A stretch of DNA of 64,000 nucleotides from Putridiphycobacter sp965230485 (GCA_965230485.1 CBDDLA010000001.1:1550001-1614000); one strand, 5' to 3'. Positions 1 through 7,824 are shown, counted from the first letter of the stretch. The notes: generated by a model not told the origin, from the sequence alone. Numbers and translations are program-made.

Positions 1-927
1 ATCTTTTCTATTCCATTTAAAAGAAAACTCATCAAGATACCTATCTAAATGTTTATATGTTATTTGAACGAAAGTAGGTATGAATCGATTTTTTAAGTGT
101 CGCCAGACACTTTCTATACCGTTGACATGCACTTTATGATTCACATAGCTATTGAAGCGGTAATAATAAATAGAACCGTCTTTTCTCTTTTTCTTGATTG
201 ATTTATCCTTGACAATTACCCAATGGCTATGAAAGTGTTCTTTTACTTTACTATAACCTTTATCACCATCAGATACAATTGTCGAAATTGTATTAACATG
301 CTTTTTAAGAATTGAATTTGCAATTTGGTTTGTTAGACAGCTTCTATCCCATCCAATTTTCCTTAACGCTATTTTCTTGGTATATCTTTCGTAGAACCCA
401 CTAACAGTTCTAAGATGTTCGTACCCCTTTTCTCCTGGAGCTTTTTTCTTTTTATGCTCTCTTATTTTCTTTCTAAGTCTCAAGTCACGATTTGGTTTAC
501 CACCTATCCATGTCTCATCAACTTCAATAATGCCGCTTAACTGAGCTTCCATGTTTTCATCTCTCATGGTTTCTCGAATCTTTGATAGCATCAGCCACGC
601 ACTTCTTTGTTGAATGCCCACTTTTTTAGCAATAGTATAGGATGAGATTCCAGTATTATCTGTTAAGACATAATAAATAACGAAGAACCATACTCTCAGA
701 GAAAGTTTTGAATTCTCAAAAATGGTATTCTTGGTAAGAGAGAATTGACACCTACAATTAGAACATTTGTAACTTTTTCGATTTTTAAGGATATAGTTAT
801 TAGAGTTGTTATTGCATTTAGGGCATTGCGGATTTCCATTCCATCTTTTATGTTCAAGATAGGTGATGCATGCTTCTTCATCAGGAAAAGCAGTCATAAA
901 CTCAAAGTCGTTTTGGAAACTCCTCAT
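1..927 (-). CDS. IS1595-type transposase, 3' end outside window
   Basis: An open frame of 309 codons runs from an ATG at 925-927 on the minus strand to the left edge with no stop, so the C-terminus is cut by the window, not by mutation. The N-terminus has a zinc ribbon (CPKC about residue 32, CSNC about residue 53). The DDE-type catalytic core shows GIIEVDETWIGG near residue 136, a second Asp in SDGDKGY, and the typical HVNGIESVWRHLKN segment. These motifs and their order are those of ISXO2-like/IS1595 transposases, which move DNA by a DDE mechanism. An in-frame stop lies just upstream of the chosen ATG. It differs from the transposase at 9329 in its spacer sequence, so the two are not copies of one element. 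The family assignment is firm; completeness and activity are unknown. Confidence 0.88.
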   Translation of the reverse strand, partial: MRSFQNDFEFMTAFPDEEACITYLEHKRWNGNPQCPKCNNNSNNYILKNRKSYKCSNCRCQFSLTKNTIFENSKLSLRVWFFVIYYVLTDNTGISSYTIAKKVGIQQRSAWLMLSKIRETMRDENMEAQLSGIIEVDETWIGGKPNRDLRLRKKIREHKKKKAPGEKGYEHLRTVSGFYERYTKKIALRKIGWDRSCLTNQIANSILKKHVNTISTIVSDGDKGYSKVKEHFHSHWVIVKDKSIKKKRKDGSIYYYRFNSYVNHKVHVNGIESVWRHLKNRFIPTFVQITYKHLDRYLDEFSFKWNRKD

Positions 928-1050
928 GAATTAGAGTTCCAAAAAATGGTTATGGAAAAAGGTATGTGTGTTTCGATAAGGCGCACATTTTCATAACGAA
1001 ACGAAAGTTAAAAGTGACAAAAAAGGGATTTTGGTTGCAATTCTAAATTG

Positions 1051-1092
1051 AAAAAACAGGGTTTTTCCTCTGTAAAAAAACAGGGTTTTTCC
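1051..1092. repeat. Tandem 18-bp direct repeat, 24-bp period
   Basis: AAAAAACAGGGTTTTTCC occurs at 1051-1068 and again at 1075-1092, separated by 6 bp. Each copy is itself an imperfect palindrome (A-run, short GC core, T-run). It lies between the transposase start and the metalloprotease gene. It could be an IS end, a pair of operator sites, or a weak bidirectional terminator; the sequence alone does not decide. Confidence 0.6.
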
Positions 1093-1158
1093 CCTATTTT
1101 TCCTTACCAAAAGTCATTATATTGAAAATTAATTAATTACAGATTAAAATCATATATA

Positions 1159-2043
1159 ATGTTTAATGTAAATAGGCACTTCTTTATAACCATAATCTTC
1201 TTTTCTTTTTTTAGTTGTTCCAACAATGCAGAATCTATTAAATTAATTGATATCCAAGCAGTAGAGAAAGGTATTTCAAAAGATAGTTCATCACAAATAA
1301 TCTCTGAATCTTTTCAAGAATTTAAGCCAAATGAATTATTAATTGACTCAATAAAGTATTTCATAATAGAAGGTGATTTATTACTTAATGAATACGAGTA
1401 TATGCAATACAAGATTTACAAATCTTTGGACAAAGATACCTCGGAACTTGAGCCTAAATTAGTTGGTGAAATAAGAGATAATAAGGTTGTAAAATGGGAA
1501 AATGGGCATATTTTAAAGTATAGTGTTATGAGAAAGTCCTTTAGGACTAATAAGGAATATGAAATTGTCAGGGATAATATTAAGAAAGCTACAAATGAAT
1601 GGGAACAAACTTGTAATATTAAATTTTATCATGATGACTCTAAGGATAATACTAATTCTACAATACCTAGTGGTGACCTAACATTTGTTGTATTAGGTTT
1701 TGATTCAAGAAGTAAATTTATTGCAAGTGCCTTTTTTCCTTACTATTCGATTAATAGAAGAAGAATCTTAATTGACCCGTCGTATTTTACTACATCATTT
1801 GACAAAGTTGGTGTATTGAGACATGAATTAGGTCATGTGCTAGGTTTTAGGCATGAGCATATTAGGTCAAATGCTCCATTAGTATGTCAAGGAGAAAGCA
1901 CTACAGGGACAATTGATTTAACTAAGTACGACCCTAAATCTGTAATGCACTATTTCTGTGGAGGCATGGGAAATATAAAATTAGAAATCACGGAAGTAGA
2001 TAAATTGGGTTCTCAGTCAATATATGGAGCCCCAAAAAAATAA
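1159..2043 (+). CDS. Astacin-like zinc metalloprotease lipoprotein
   Basis: This 294-residue protein starts with a hydrophobic signal ending in a lipobox (FFSC, Cys20), so it is probably a lipoprotein facing the periplasm or cell surface. Residues 222-233 read HELGHVLGFRHE, the extended HExxHxxGxxHE zinc site of metzincins. A Met-turn follows at SVMHYF (Met263), preceded by a YDPKSVMHY stretch as in astacins (M12A). The presumed substrate is protein or peptide. The domain occupies roughly residues 115-290; the first 100 residues after the lipid anchor are not recognised. The gene ends 4 bp before the next lipoprotein gene, so the two are probably co-transcribed. The metalloprotease call is secure; astacin over other metzincins is likely but unproven. 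Confidence 0.85.
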   Translation: MFNVNRHFFITIIFFSFFSCSNNAESIKLIDIQAVEKGISKDSSSQIISESFQEFKPNELLIDSIKYFIIEGDLLLNEYEYMQYKIYKSLDKDTSELEPKLVGEIRDNKVVKWENGHILKYSVMRKSFRTNKEYEIVRDNIKKATNEWEQTCNIKFYHDDSKDNTNSTIPSGDLTFVVLGFDSRSKFIASAFFPYYSINRRRILIDPSYFTTSFDKVGVLRHELGHVLGFRHEHIRSNAPLVCQGESTTGTIDLTKYDPKSVMHYFCGGMGNIKLEITEVDKLGSQSIYGAPKK

Positions 2044-2047
2044 GAAT

Positions 2048-3238
2048 ATGATTAAAATAAATAAATACCTGATAATAAATCTTTTTCTTGGAATATTAGT
2101 TGTATCATGTGAAGCTAATGTAGATGATAATAAGAATATTAAATCTTCGAATAACTTAGTTTCAGTTCAGATAAAAGAATCAAATCCAGCAATGTCTAAT
2201 CCTGATAAATTCGCTTGGGATTTATTCATAAAGTTAAATCAGCCATCTTCAAATAATTCAAATATAGTAGTCTGGGAAACATGGGCGTTAGCTTCAGATG
2301 TTTACTCCAATCCAAACGTGGCTCCTAAATGGGAGACTAGCAATAAAAAAAATATAGATGATTTTGAGACTGCTCCTTTGCAACAACTTGCTCACTTGTC
2401 TCTTGACCAAAAAATATTATTTGACCCAAACTCACCGTTAAGAAATGAAACTAGAATGAATAAAACAGTTTTCGACTTTATTGTAAACAATGAATTATAT
2501 AATGCTGAAGGAATAGAAAACATTTATAATGAATATCCAGCAAAAAAATTTGATTTAGATATTGATGCAAAGGAAGTCAAAGCTATATGGGCTAAAATAA
2601 GTTCGTCTGATACTACATCCCATCATTATGCCATTGGTAATGATGGGGATTATTATGGACTTAAAGGACTACATATTATTACAAAGGATATTCCTAACTG
2701 GTTTTGGTCAACCTTTGAACACGTAGATAATCTCGAAAACTCTTCAGAATATCAAAATAATAGAGAGTTATTAGCTACAAGAGATTCGTATGGATATGAC
2801 TCGAATGGAAAGATTTCTGAAGATTTGGAAAATGATTTTAATAATAACAATATGTCGAATAAGTGGAGATATTATAGATTAAGGGGAACTCAAGTTGATT
2901 TTACTGACCCAATGGGGAAGCCAATTGTTTTAGCCAATTCATTAATTGAAGATGGTTTCATGGTCACTTCATCATGCATTACATGCCATGCTAGAGCAAC
3001 AGTTGGGGCAGCCCCAAAAGATTTTATACCAACTGATTTTAGAACGTATAACAGGTTAGATATATTTAAGAATGATAGTATTCCAAATTCTCCAGGGGTT
3101 ATAGGCCCAATGGACCCAAGTCTATTTTATAATGAATATCAATCATTCTTAAATGATACGCTTATTCTAACAGGCAAACCTAAATTTATCCAGACAGATT
3201 TCATGTGGTCTTTTTTTCGAGCTAAAAGGAAAAGTTAA
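2048..3238 (+). CDS. Cytochrome c-like lipoprotein with one CxxCH site
   Basis: The chosen ATG lies 4 bp after the metalloprotease stop. It gives a clean lipoprotein signal (ILVVSC, lipid Cys about residue 21); an earlier in-frame start at 2024 would place charged residues before the signal. The mature protein of about 375 residues has one heme-binding motif, CITCH, near residue 310, followed by an ARATVG segment. This indicates one covalently bound heme c and a periplasmic or outer-membrane electron-transfer or redox role. The rest of the protein is not recognised; there are several Trp-rich patches (NWFWSTF, MWSFF). The C-terminus ends in a basic RAKRKS tail. No partner oxidase is visible nearby. 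The function beyond heme binding is unknown. Confidence 0.68.
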   Translation: MIKINKYLIINLFLGILVVSCEANVDDNKNIKSSNNLVSVQIKESNPAMSNPDKFAWDLFIKLNQPSSNNSNIVVWETWALASDVYSNPNVAPKWETSNKKNIDDFETAPLQQLAHLSLDQKILFDPNSPLRNETRMNKTVFDFIVNNELYNAEGIENIYNEYPAKKFDLDIDAKEVKAIWAKISSSDTTSHHYAIGNDGDYYGLKGLHIITKDIPNWFWSTFEHVDNLENSSEYQNNRELLATRDSYGYDSNGKISEDLENDFNNNNMSNKWRYYRLRGTQVDFTDPMGKPIVLANSLIEDGFMVTSSCITCHARATVGAAPKDFIPTDFRTYNRLDIFKNDSIPNSPGVIGPMDPSLFYNEYQSFLNDTLILTGKPKFIQTDFMWSFFRAKRKS

Positions 3239-3263
3239 CTTAACAAATAACCAAATTACAGGT

Positions 3264-4022
3264 ATGCAATTACAAATATTTAAATACGAAGAAGAAAATA
3301 ATAGTTTTAATGATTTTACAACTGTTGATATCGAGGGTGAAGCATGGTTTGTTGCTTCTGAGGTATGCAAGCTTTTGGATATTAAAAATGTATCAGATGC
3401 TGTTAGTAGACTTGATGATGACGAAAAGCTGACCTCGGTAATACCGATATCAGGCCAAAAAAGAAGTGTAAATTTAATTAATGAAAGTGGTTTGTATGCT
3501 TTGATATTTAGAAGTAAAAAGCCAGAAGCAAAAAGATTCAGGAAGTGGGTTACCAAAGAGGTTATCCCTTCCATACGGAAAACAGGAAGCTATGGTATAA
3601 ATAGGTTAGAGTCTCCAAATTTTGTTGTTCGATTTAATGATAATTGGGATAGGACAGATAAAGGATATTTTTCAGTAATAAGTGAGCTTTTTATCAGATT
3701 GTATGGTAGATTTGAGGCAATAGGCTATACAATACCTAATAAGGCCTTTGACGGCAAAGAAATAAGGCCTGATGTGAGTGTAGGTCGTTTATTTTCTTCT
3801 TACCTAACAGATAACTATCCTGAATACGCAGAATCTTATAATATGTACTCACATTTATTCCCAAGTGGAATGACCTTTGATGCTAGACAATACAAAAACG
3901 AAGTACTGCCAATATTCATCAAATTTGTTGATGAAGAATGGATTCCAAAAAATGCACATAAGTACTTTAAACGTAGAGACCCTGTTGCACTTGACTTTCT
4001 TCCAAAATTGTTAGGTGGCTAA
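3264..4022 (+). CDS. BRO-N domain protein (antirepressor-like)
   Basis: Residues 1 to about 112 match the BRO-N fold found in phage antirepressors and baculovirus BRO proteins: EAWFVASEVCKLLDI, SRLDDDEKL, NESGLYALIFRSKKPEAK and the ending IPSIRKTGSYG. BRO-N domains usually bind DNA. The C-terminal 140 residues are not a known antirepressor C-domain that I recognise; they include conserved-looking WDRTDKGYF and RPDVSVGRLF stretches loosely reminiscent of P63C-type domains. The stop lies 25 bp before the ATG of the membrane protein gene, so the two are probably one unit. There are no other phage structural genes here, so a full prophage is unlikely. The BRO-N call is firm; the role is unknown. 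Confidence 0.8.
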   Translation: MQLQIFKYEEENNSFNDFTTVDIEGEAWFVASEVCKLLDIKNVSDAVSRLDDDEKLTSVIPISGQKRSVNLINESGLYALIFRSKKPEAKRFRKWVTKEVIPSIRKTGSYGINRLESPNFVVRFNDNWDRTDKGYFSVISELFIRLYGRFEAIGYTIPNKAFDGKEIRPDVSVGRLFSSYLTDNYPEYAESYNMYSHLFPSGMTFDARQYKNEVLPIFIKFVDEEWIPKNAHKYFKRRDPVALDFLPKLLGG

Positions 4023-4047
4023 CAATAGCTACATCAAATTATTTTAC

Positions 4048-4752
4048 ATGTCTGTTGATGAAAAAAAAGATAATTACGTTTCAATTTTAAATACTTGGAA
4101 TATTGGCATTGGTCTAACCTTTGCTATAGTTGCTTTCTTTTTAGGGAAGAATAAGTTTATCGACTTACTCGAGATAAATGTTTATCACTTTATATCTGCG
4201 CTAAGTCTAAGTATACTATCACTTTTACAATTCTTTATCTATTTCGTTCAAACAGGTCGTGAAATGACTTTGCTTCACAATTATATCAAGTCTGATTCTA
4301 TACCGAGACTTAAAGCTAGAGTTCATTTTACAATACTTGGATTGGCAATTGTATTTGGGGTTTTGATAGCATTTTCTGACAATCTCATATTATTTTGTAG
4401 TGTTATGGTAGCTTATAATATAGTTGATACATTAGGTGAAATTCAAGTTTCGTTTTACACGAGTGAGAGAATAGCAGAAGTATATAAAAATGCTTCAACT
4501 AAGAAGACAAAACGCTCGATAAAAGCCTTGCAGAAATATTACAATTACAGAATTATTTTCTTAATTCAGTTTATAGCTATTACAGTTAATTGGATTGCTC
4601 TTATAATCGCTATACTTTTTACTATATCGGGAGCTGAAATTTATAGAGGGATTGCTACAGGGATTTTAGCACTAAATATTATTGTAGGAGAGACAATTAT
4701 TAATTTAAGACGTCTCAAAAGAGATAAAAAAATAGATAAAAATTATTCGTAA
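4048..4752 (+). CDS. Multi-pass membrane protein of unknown function
   Basis: About 234 residues with roughly five hydrophobic helices: residues near 15-35, 45-68, 95-130 (a long or double segment), 175-200 and 205-225. A short charged loop with KKTKRSIK separates the third and fourth groups, and the C-terminus is basic and Lys-rich (LRRLKRDKKIDKNYS). The ATG at 4048 is preferred, but a GTG at 4015 that overlaps the BRO-N stop by 8 bp is also in frame and would add 11 residues. It sits directly after the BRO-N gene and converges on the GHKL-nuclease gene with 8 bp between stops. No family is recognised. A membrane effector controlled by the BRO-N protein is only a hypothesis. Confidence 0.6.
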   Translation: MSVDEKKDNYVSILNTWNIGIGLTFAIVAFFLGKNKFIDLLEINVYHFISALSLSILSLLQFFIYFVQTGREMTLLHNYIKSDSIPRLKARVHFTILGLAIVFGVLIAFSDNLILFCSVMVAYNIVDTLGEIQVSFYTSERIAEVYKNASTKKTKRSIKALQKYYNYRIIFLIQFIAITVNWIALIIAILFTISGAEIYRGIATGILALNIIVGETIINLRRLKRDKKIDKNYS

Positions 4753-4760
4753 GCAATGAA

Positions 4761-6626
4761 TTAAGAATTTTTAGATATACTCTGCTTAAGAATATTCAAA
4801 AATGTTGAATTACGAGCTTCGGCATCTTTTAAGAATGCCTCAAACGATAGGACAAATACACCTATAGGAACCTTTGCTTTTGTTTCCATATTTACTATAA
4901 CACTCTCTTCTTTATAAAACACTCTGTCCATCGAATATAGTTGAGCATAATCCTGTTCAAGAAGAGAACGCTCAAAGTCATTGGATACCTCAGTTATTCC
5001 ATAAAACCAAATTCTTTGAATTCTATCGGGGTATTTTTCAAGTAATTTTCTTGCCCTTTGTTTTAATTGACTAACAACTTCCTCCTCTTTTGCTAGTGAA
5101 ATTCCTAGTTTTTTAAGTTCTACTATTACAACATCGACGCCCTCATTTCTTTCGGGGTCAGAAGAAAATACAATTGCTATATCTGGGCGTTTAGAATCAT
5201 TTTCAATATCCTCTCCTGGTAGAGCAATTTCTGCCATAAGTTCATCCATCCTTCCTTCGCTTAGAATAGTAGAATATGACATATACTTATCATCTAATAG
5301 CCATGCGTTGTTTGCAAATAAATCGTCAATAAAACCTTCTTGAGAATAGACCTCTCTTTGAGGAACAATGATTGAATGAATATCTTCCTCTGCACTTGAT
5401 GAATCAATCTTTTTTAATCTATCAATAGTAAAATTCCTATATAAAATATATTCCATCAGTATTCTTGATGAAATTTCCAATGCATCTTGGTATTGTTCAT
5501 CGTCAAGTTCAACCGCTTCTAAAATTTTCTTTTGTGCTTGAAAAAATTTGTTCTGAGCAGATTCTAACGATTTGCCAGGCTCAATTATACCTAGCGGCTC
5601 TTCATCAAAATATCCAACAAGATGAGGGTATTTTGAATCAAGCCGAGCCGAAATACTCTTATTTTTTTCTCCAATCTCTGGCAATTCAGTTCTAATAATT
5701 TCAACAATTTGTTCTTTAAAGAGCTTTTTTATCTTAGCTAATTCGATTTCACTAAAATTTAGCTCCGAACGATTTTCGGTCACTCTTCCAGTAAAAATAT
5801 CTGAATACAATAAGAATACAATATTATAACCTTGAGGTAAGTTTTGAGAAGTAAGAAGCTTAATAGGTTGAGTTCTACCATCTACATTAAGGGCTACTAT
5901 AAGTGAGTCATCTTCACCTATTTCAACCTCATTAATAGAATAGTAGAGAGTAAAATCTGCAAACATATCAAAGGTTGGTTCTTTGAATGTCCTCTCTTCT
6001 AATTTAGGAATTTCTGAAACATCAATCATAGCTGATTGACTAGAAAATTCATGGTCATGATTTGGTTTTTCTACTTCAAGATTTATTTTAATTTTAAGCT
6101 CTTCATCTCGAAGCATTCTATCATAAAAAAGTGGAAAGAAATGAAACAATAAAGATTTTTTGATGTCTTTAGGTTTTAAATAACTATAGGAGTTAACCCT
6201 ATCTTTTCTATATCCTGTAAACAACAAACTAGTTTGTTGTTTTACTTCTTGAATATCGACTAATTCAGACTTTTCGTCGAAATCATCATTGTAGTTAAAC
6301 ATTCTTTGTTGCCCATCAAAAAAACTATTTATTTCAACGTCTTTAAAGTATCTCATAAAGACAAGTCTACCTATACCTTTATGGTCATCTTTTTGAGAAG
6401 AAAGTAATTCTGAAAAATCTGAAAAATTATTATCAGTAAAACCGATACCATTGTCAGTAATCTTTATTGACAACGTATCAACTTTTGTAAACTCTTCAAT
6501 TTTAATGGTGATAGTAATATCAGTAGCATCAGCATCAATTGAGTTGGCTGTGGCCTCAAAAAAGACTGATTCCAAAGATGGATTAGGAAAGAATAATTCA
6601 GCAGCTTTGGATATGTGTACTTTCAT
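4761..6626 (-). CDS. GHKL-ATPase fused to PD-(D/E)XK nuclease-like domain
   Basis: This 621-residue protein begins with a GHKL (Hsp90/MutL/histidine-kinase type) ATP-binding domain. It has an N-box with Glu24, Asn28 and the NSIDA stretch, a G1 box DNGIGF (58-63), and a G2-type KGIGR at 83-87. The middle (about 200-400) resembles a transducer and linker region. The C-terminal 190 residues show NNAWLLDD near 440, RPDIAIVF at 480-487 and VIVELKK at 500-506. Together these give an Asp...Glu-x-Lys pattern of PD-(D/E)XK nucleases, with an arrangement reminiscent of Shedu/DUF4263 proteins. ATP-regulated DNA cleavage is inferred. A small XRE-type regulator lies immediately upstream on the same strand. 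The mobile-element setting suggests a defence role, but no assay or homology search supports this here. Confidence 0.78.
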   Translation of the reverse strand: MKVHISKAAELFFPNPSLESVFFEATANSIDADATDITITIKIEEFTKVDTLSIKITDNGIGFTDNNFSDFSELLSSQKDDHKGIGRLVFMRYFKDVEINSFFDGQQRMFNYNDDFDEKSELVDIQEVKQQTSLLFTGYRKDRVNSYSYLKPKDIKKSLLFHFFPLFYDRMLRDEELKIKINLEVEKPNHDHEFSSQSAMIDVSEIPKLEERTFKEPTFDMFADFTLYYSINEVEIGEDDSLIVALNVDGRTQPIKLLTSQNLPQGYNIVFLLYSDIFTGRVTENRSELNFSEIELAKIKKLFKEQIVEIIRTELPEIGEKNKSISARLDSKYPHLVGYFDEEPLGIIEPGKSLESAQNKFFQAQKKILEAVELDDEQYQDALEISSRILMEYILYRNFTIDRLKKIDSSSAEEDIHSIIVPQREVYSQEGFIDDLFANNAWLLDDKYMSYSTILSEGRMDELMAEIALPGEDIENDSKRPDIAIVFSSDPERNEGVDVVIVELKKLGISLAKEEEVVSQLKQRARKLLEKYPDRIQRIWFYGITEVSNDFERSLLEQDYAQLYSMDRVFYKEESVIVNMETKAKVPIGVFVLSFEAFLKDAEARNSTFLNILKQSISKNS

Positions 6627-6674
6627 TTTTTAACTAGACAGGTTCTAATTTTTGATATAAAGGTAGTATAACTA

Positions 6675-6695
6675 AAACGTAATCTATTTACGTTT
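6675..6695. promoter_or_regulatory. Inverted repeat upstream of GHKL-nuclease gene
   Basis: Perfect 8-bp arms AAACGTAA (6675-6682) and TTACGTTT (6688-6695) flank a 5-bp spacer, 49 bp upstream of the GHKL gene start. The position suits an operator or promoter element controlling that gene. No clear TAnnTTTG box was found in this interval on the minus strand. Confidence 0.5.
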
Positions 6696-6718
6696 ATACG
6701 ATTTTTGTTACTTTTTTA

Positions 6719-6730
6719 TACTATATAGTA
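6719..6730. promoter_or_regulatory. Perfect 12-bp palindrome between XRE and GHKL genes
   Basis: TACTATATAGTA is fully self-complementary and lies just 3' of the XRE-type gene. It is AT-rich, so chance is possible. It may be a second regulator site in the 125-bp gap between the two co-oriented genes. Confidence 0.35.
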
Positions 6731-6751
6731 GTCCTCATAATTTAGTTCATA

Positions 6752-6973
6752 TTATTCTCCTAAGTCTTTGAGCACTTTACTCATCTTCTCATTCTGAGAA
6801 TCACAAATCTGCTTAAATTTATCTAAAGTCATATTGTATTCTTCCTGTTGTATCAAGCGAACCATTTTCTCGCTTATACCGCACTCCAAAGCAAATTGAC
6901 GATTTGACGTATACCTCGACCTGAAATTCTTGTAGATATACCTGCATAATTTTTTTCTAAAATCCTCATCCAT
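6752..6973 (-). CDS. Small XRE-type helix-turn-helix regulator
   Basis: A 73-residue protein with a helix-turn-helix pattern at residues about 20-58: TSNRQFALECGISEKMVRLIQ followed by MTLDKFKQICDSQ, typical of short XRE/Cro-like regulators in Bacteroidota. It has no extra sensory domain. It lies upstream of, and on the same strand as, the GHKL-nuclease gene (125 bp gap), and its start faces a lipoprotein gene across a region with two near-identical palindromes. This is the usual layout of a regulator that controls itself and an adjacent accessory or defence gene. The HTH call is good; the target is inferred. Confidence 0.75.
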   Translation of the reverse strand: MDEDFRKKLCRYIYKNFRSRYTSNRQFALECGISEKMVRLIQQEEYNMTLDKFKQICDSQNEKMSKVLKDLGE

Positions 6974-7009
6974 TGATTCAAAAATCGGGATGATGTTGTA
7001 AAAAAATGC

Positions 7010-7041
7010 GGAATATATTCCGTTTATTCGGATTATATTCC
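7010..7041. promoter_or_regulatory. Twin palindromic operator between divergent genes
   Basis: GGAATATATTCC (7010-7021) is a perfect palindrome, and GGATTATATTCC (7030-7041) is a one-base variant with centres 20 bp apart, about two helical turns. It lies between the XRE-type gene start (6973, minus) and the lipoprotein start (7065, plus), so it could control both. Direct autoregulation by the XRE protein is the simplest reading. Confidence 0.6.
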
Positions 7042-7064
7042 CTATACTTGTTTAAAAACATGAA

Positions 7065-7547
7065 ATGATAACAAGGAACTTATTAATTATTGTAAGTCTT
7101 TTTATACTAACATCTTGCAATAAAGACAAACCAACGCCAAATGACGAACCTGAAGACATTACCTTTAGCCTGCTTAAAGGCAACTTTATAACTTGGGATA
7201 TAGGAGGGCAAAGTTTTGGAGAAAAAATAGATATATACTTAAATGATAGCTTAATCGGTAGTCCTGAGGTGTATGATGAATTTGAAATATGTGATAACCC
7301 ATCAATGATACCCTTTTCTATTCAAGAAAACTCCATATACAATGTTAAGTTGTATGACAATCAAACTAATACTCTTCTCCATGAGGAGGTTTTCACATTT
7401 ACTCTACAAACAGATAATGATGGTCATGAAAACTATTTTTTTGATTATGATGTTATTTCTGGCCAAGGTACAGTAAATTTTGATGTTGGATGGAGAGACT
7501 GTAATGGGGATGAAGTGAAAGAAGCTTTCTTTGAAGTTCTTGTCTAA
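7065..7547 (+). CDS. Small lipoprotein, unknown function
   Basis: A 160-residue protein with a short SPII signal (residues 1-18, lipobox LTSC, Cys18) and a mature part of about 140 residues rich in beta-prone and acidic stretches. A segment around residues 45-115 alternates polar and hydrophobic residues, suggesting an Ig-like or other beta-sandwich domain (SQNSI-type turns, TNTLLHEEVFTF). Two Cys (near 77 and 147) could form a disulfide. An overlapping ATG at 7060 is immediately followed by a stop, so the 7065 ATG is used. It is divergent from the XRE-type gene and shares the palindromic intergenic region. No family is recognised. Confidence 0.6.
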   Translation: MITRNLLIIVSLFILTSCNKDKPTPNDEPEDITFSLLKGNFITWDIGGQSFGEKIDIYLNDSLIGSPEVYDEFEICDNPSMIPFSIQENSIYNVKLYDNQTNTLLHEEVFTFTLQTDNDGHENYFFDYDVISGQGTVNFDVGWRDCNGDEVKEAFFEVLV

Positions 7548-7672
7548 CTTCTACATTTCATTTACCGCAAATAACTCTATTCTTATTACATAAGACTTTC
7601 AATTTTGAGTAACAATTTTGAAAAAAGTCGAAAAAAAATAGAACATCAGTTTTTTATTTTCGTATAAAGGCC

Positions 7673-7717
7673 TGTACAGAAGCAAATCACTACCCATATT
7701 TTGCTTTCCCCTGTACA
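7673..7717. repeat. Imperfect inverted repeat with TGTACAG arms
   Basis: TGTACAG-AAGCAAA (7673-7686) is complementary to TTTGCTT (7700-7706) plus CTGTACA (7711-7717), with 4 extra bases in the second arm. It lies in the 277-bp gap after the lipoprotein gene. It may be a terminator-like fold or the end of a mobile element. The inner TTGCTTTCCC at 7701-7710 recurs inverted at 10785-10794. Confidence 0.45.
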
Positions 7718-7746
7718 AATTGACCTTTTCTTATTTCGTGGATAAG

Positions 7747-7808
7747 GTTTAGCAAACAACACCAAAGTAATTCCTAAGCAGAAAGTCTGCTTAGGCTATT
7801 TGTTAAAC
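7747..7808. repeat. Nested hairpin upstream of the DUF2130 gene
   Basis: The inner stem is perfect: CCTAAGCAGA (7773-7782), loop AAG, TCTGCTTAGG (7786-7795). An outer pair GTTTAGCAAA (7747-7756) and TTTGTTAAAC (7799-7808) is complementary at 9 of 10 positions. The fold ends 16 bp before the DUF2130 start codon. It could be a leader structure or a recombination site; there is no T-run strong enough to call a terminator. Confidence 0.5.
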
Positions 7809-7824
7809 TAAAACTTAAATAATC

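Noticed and set aside
696..881. 61-codon minus-strand frame within the left transposase region
   Set aside because: The true transposase frame runs through the same bases with zinc-ribbon and DDE motifs; this frame is a shadow.
745..996. 83-codon plus-strand frame opposite the transposase
   Set aside because: It is antisense to the transposase N-terminus and has no recognisable feature.
3264..4022. Prophage remnant based on the BRO-N gene
   Set aside because: No integrase, capsid, tail or lysis genes are present, and BRO-N proteins also occur outside prophages.
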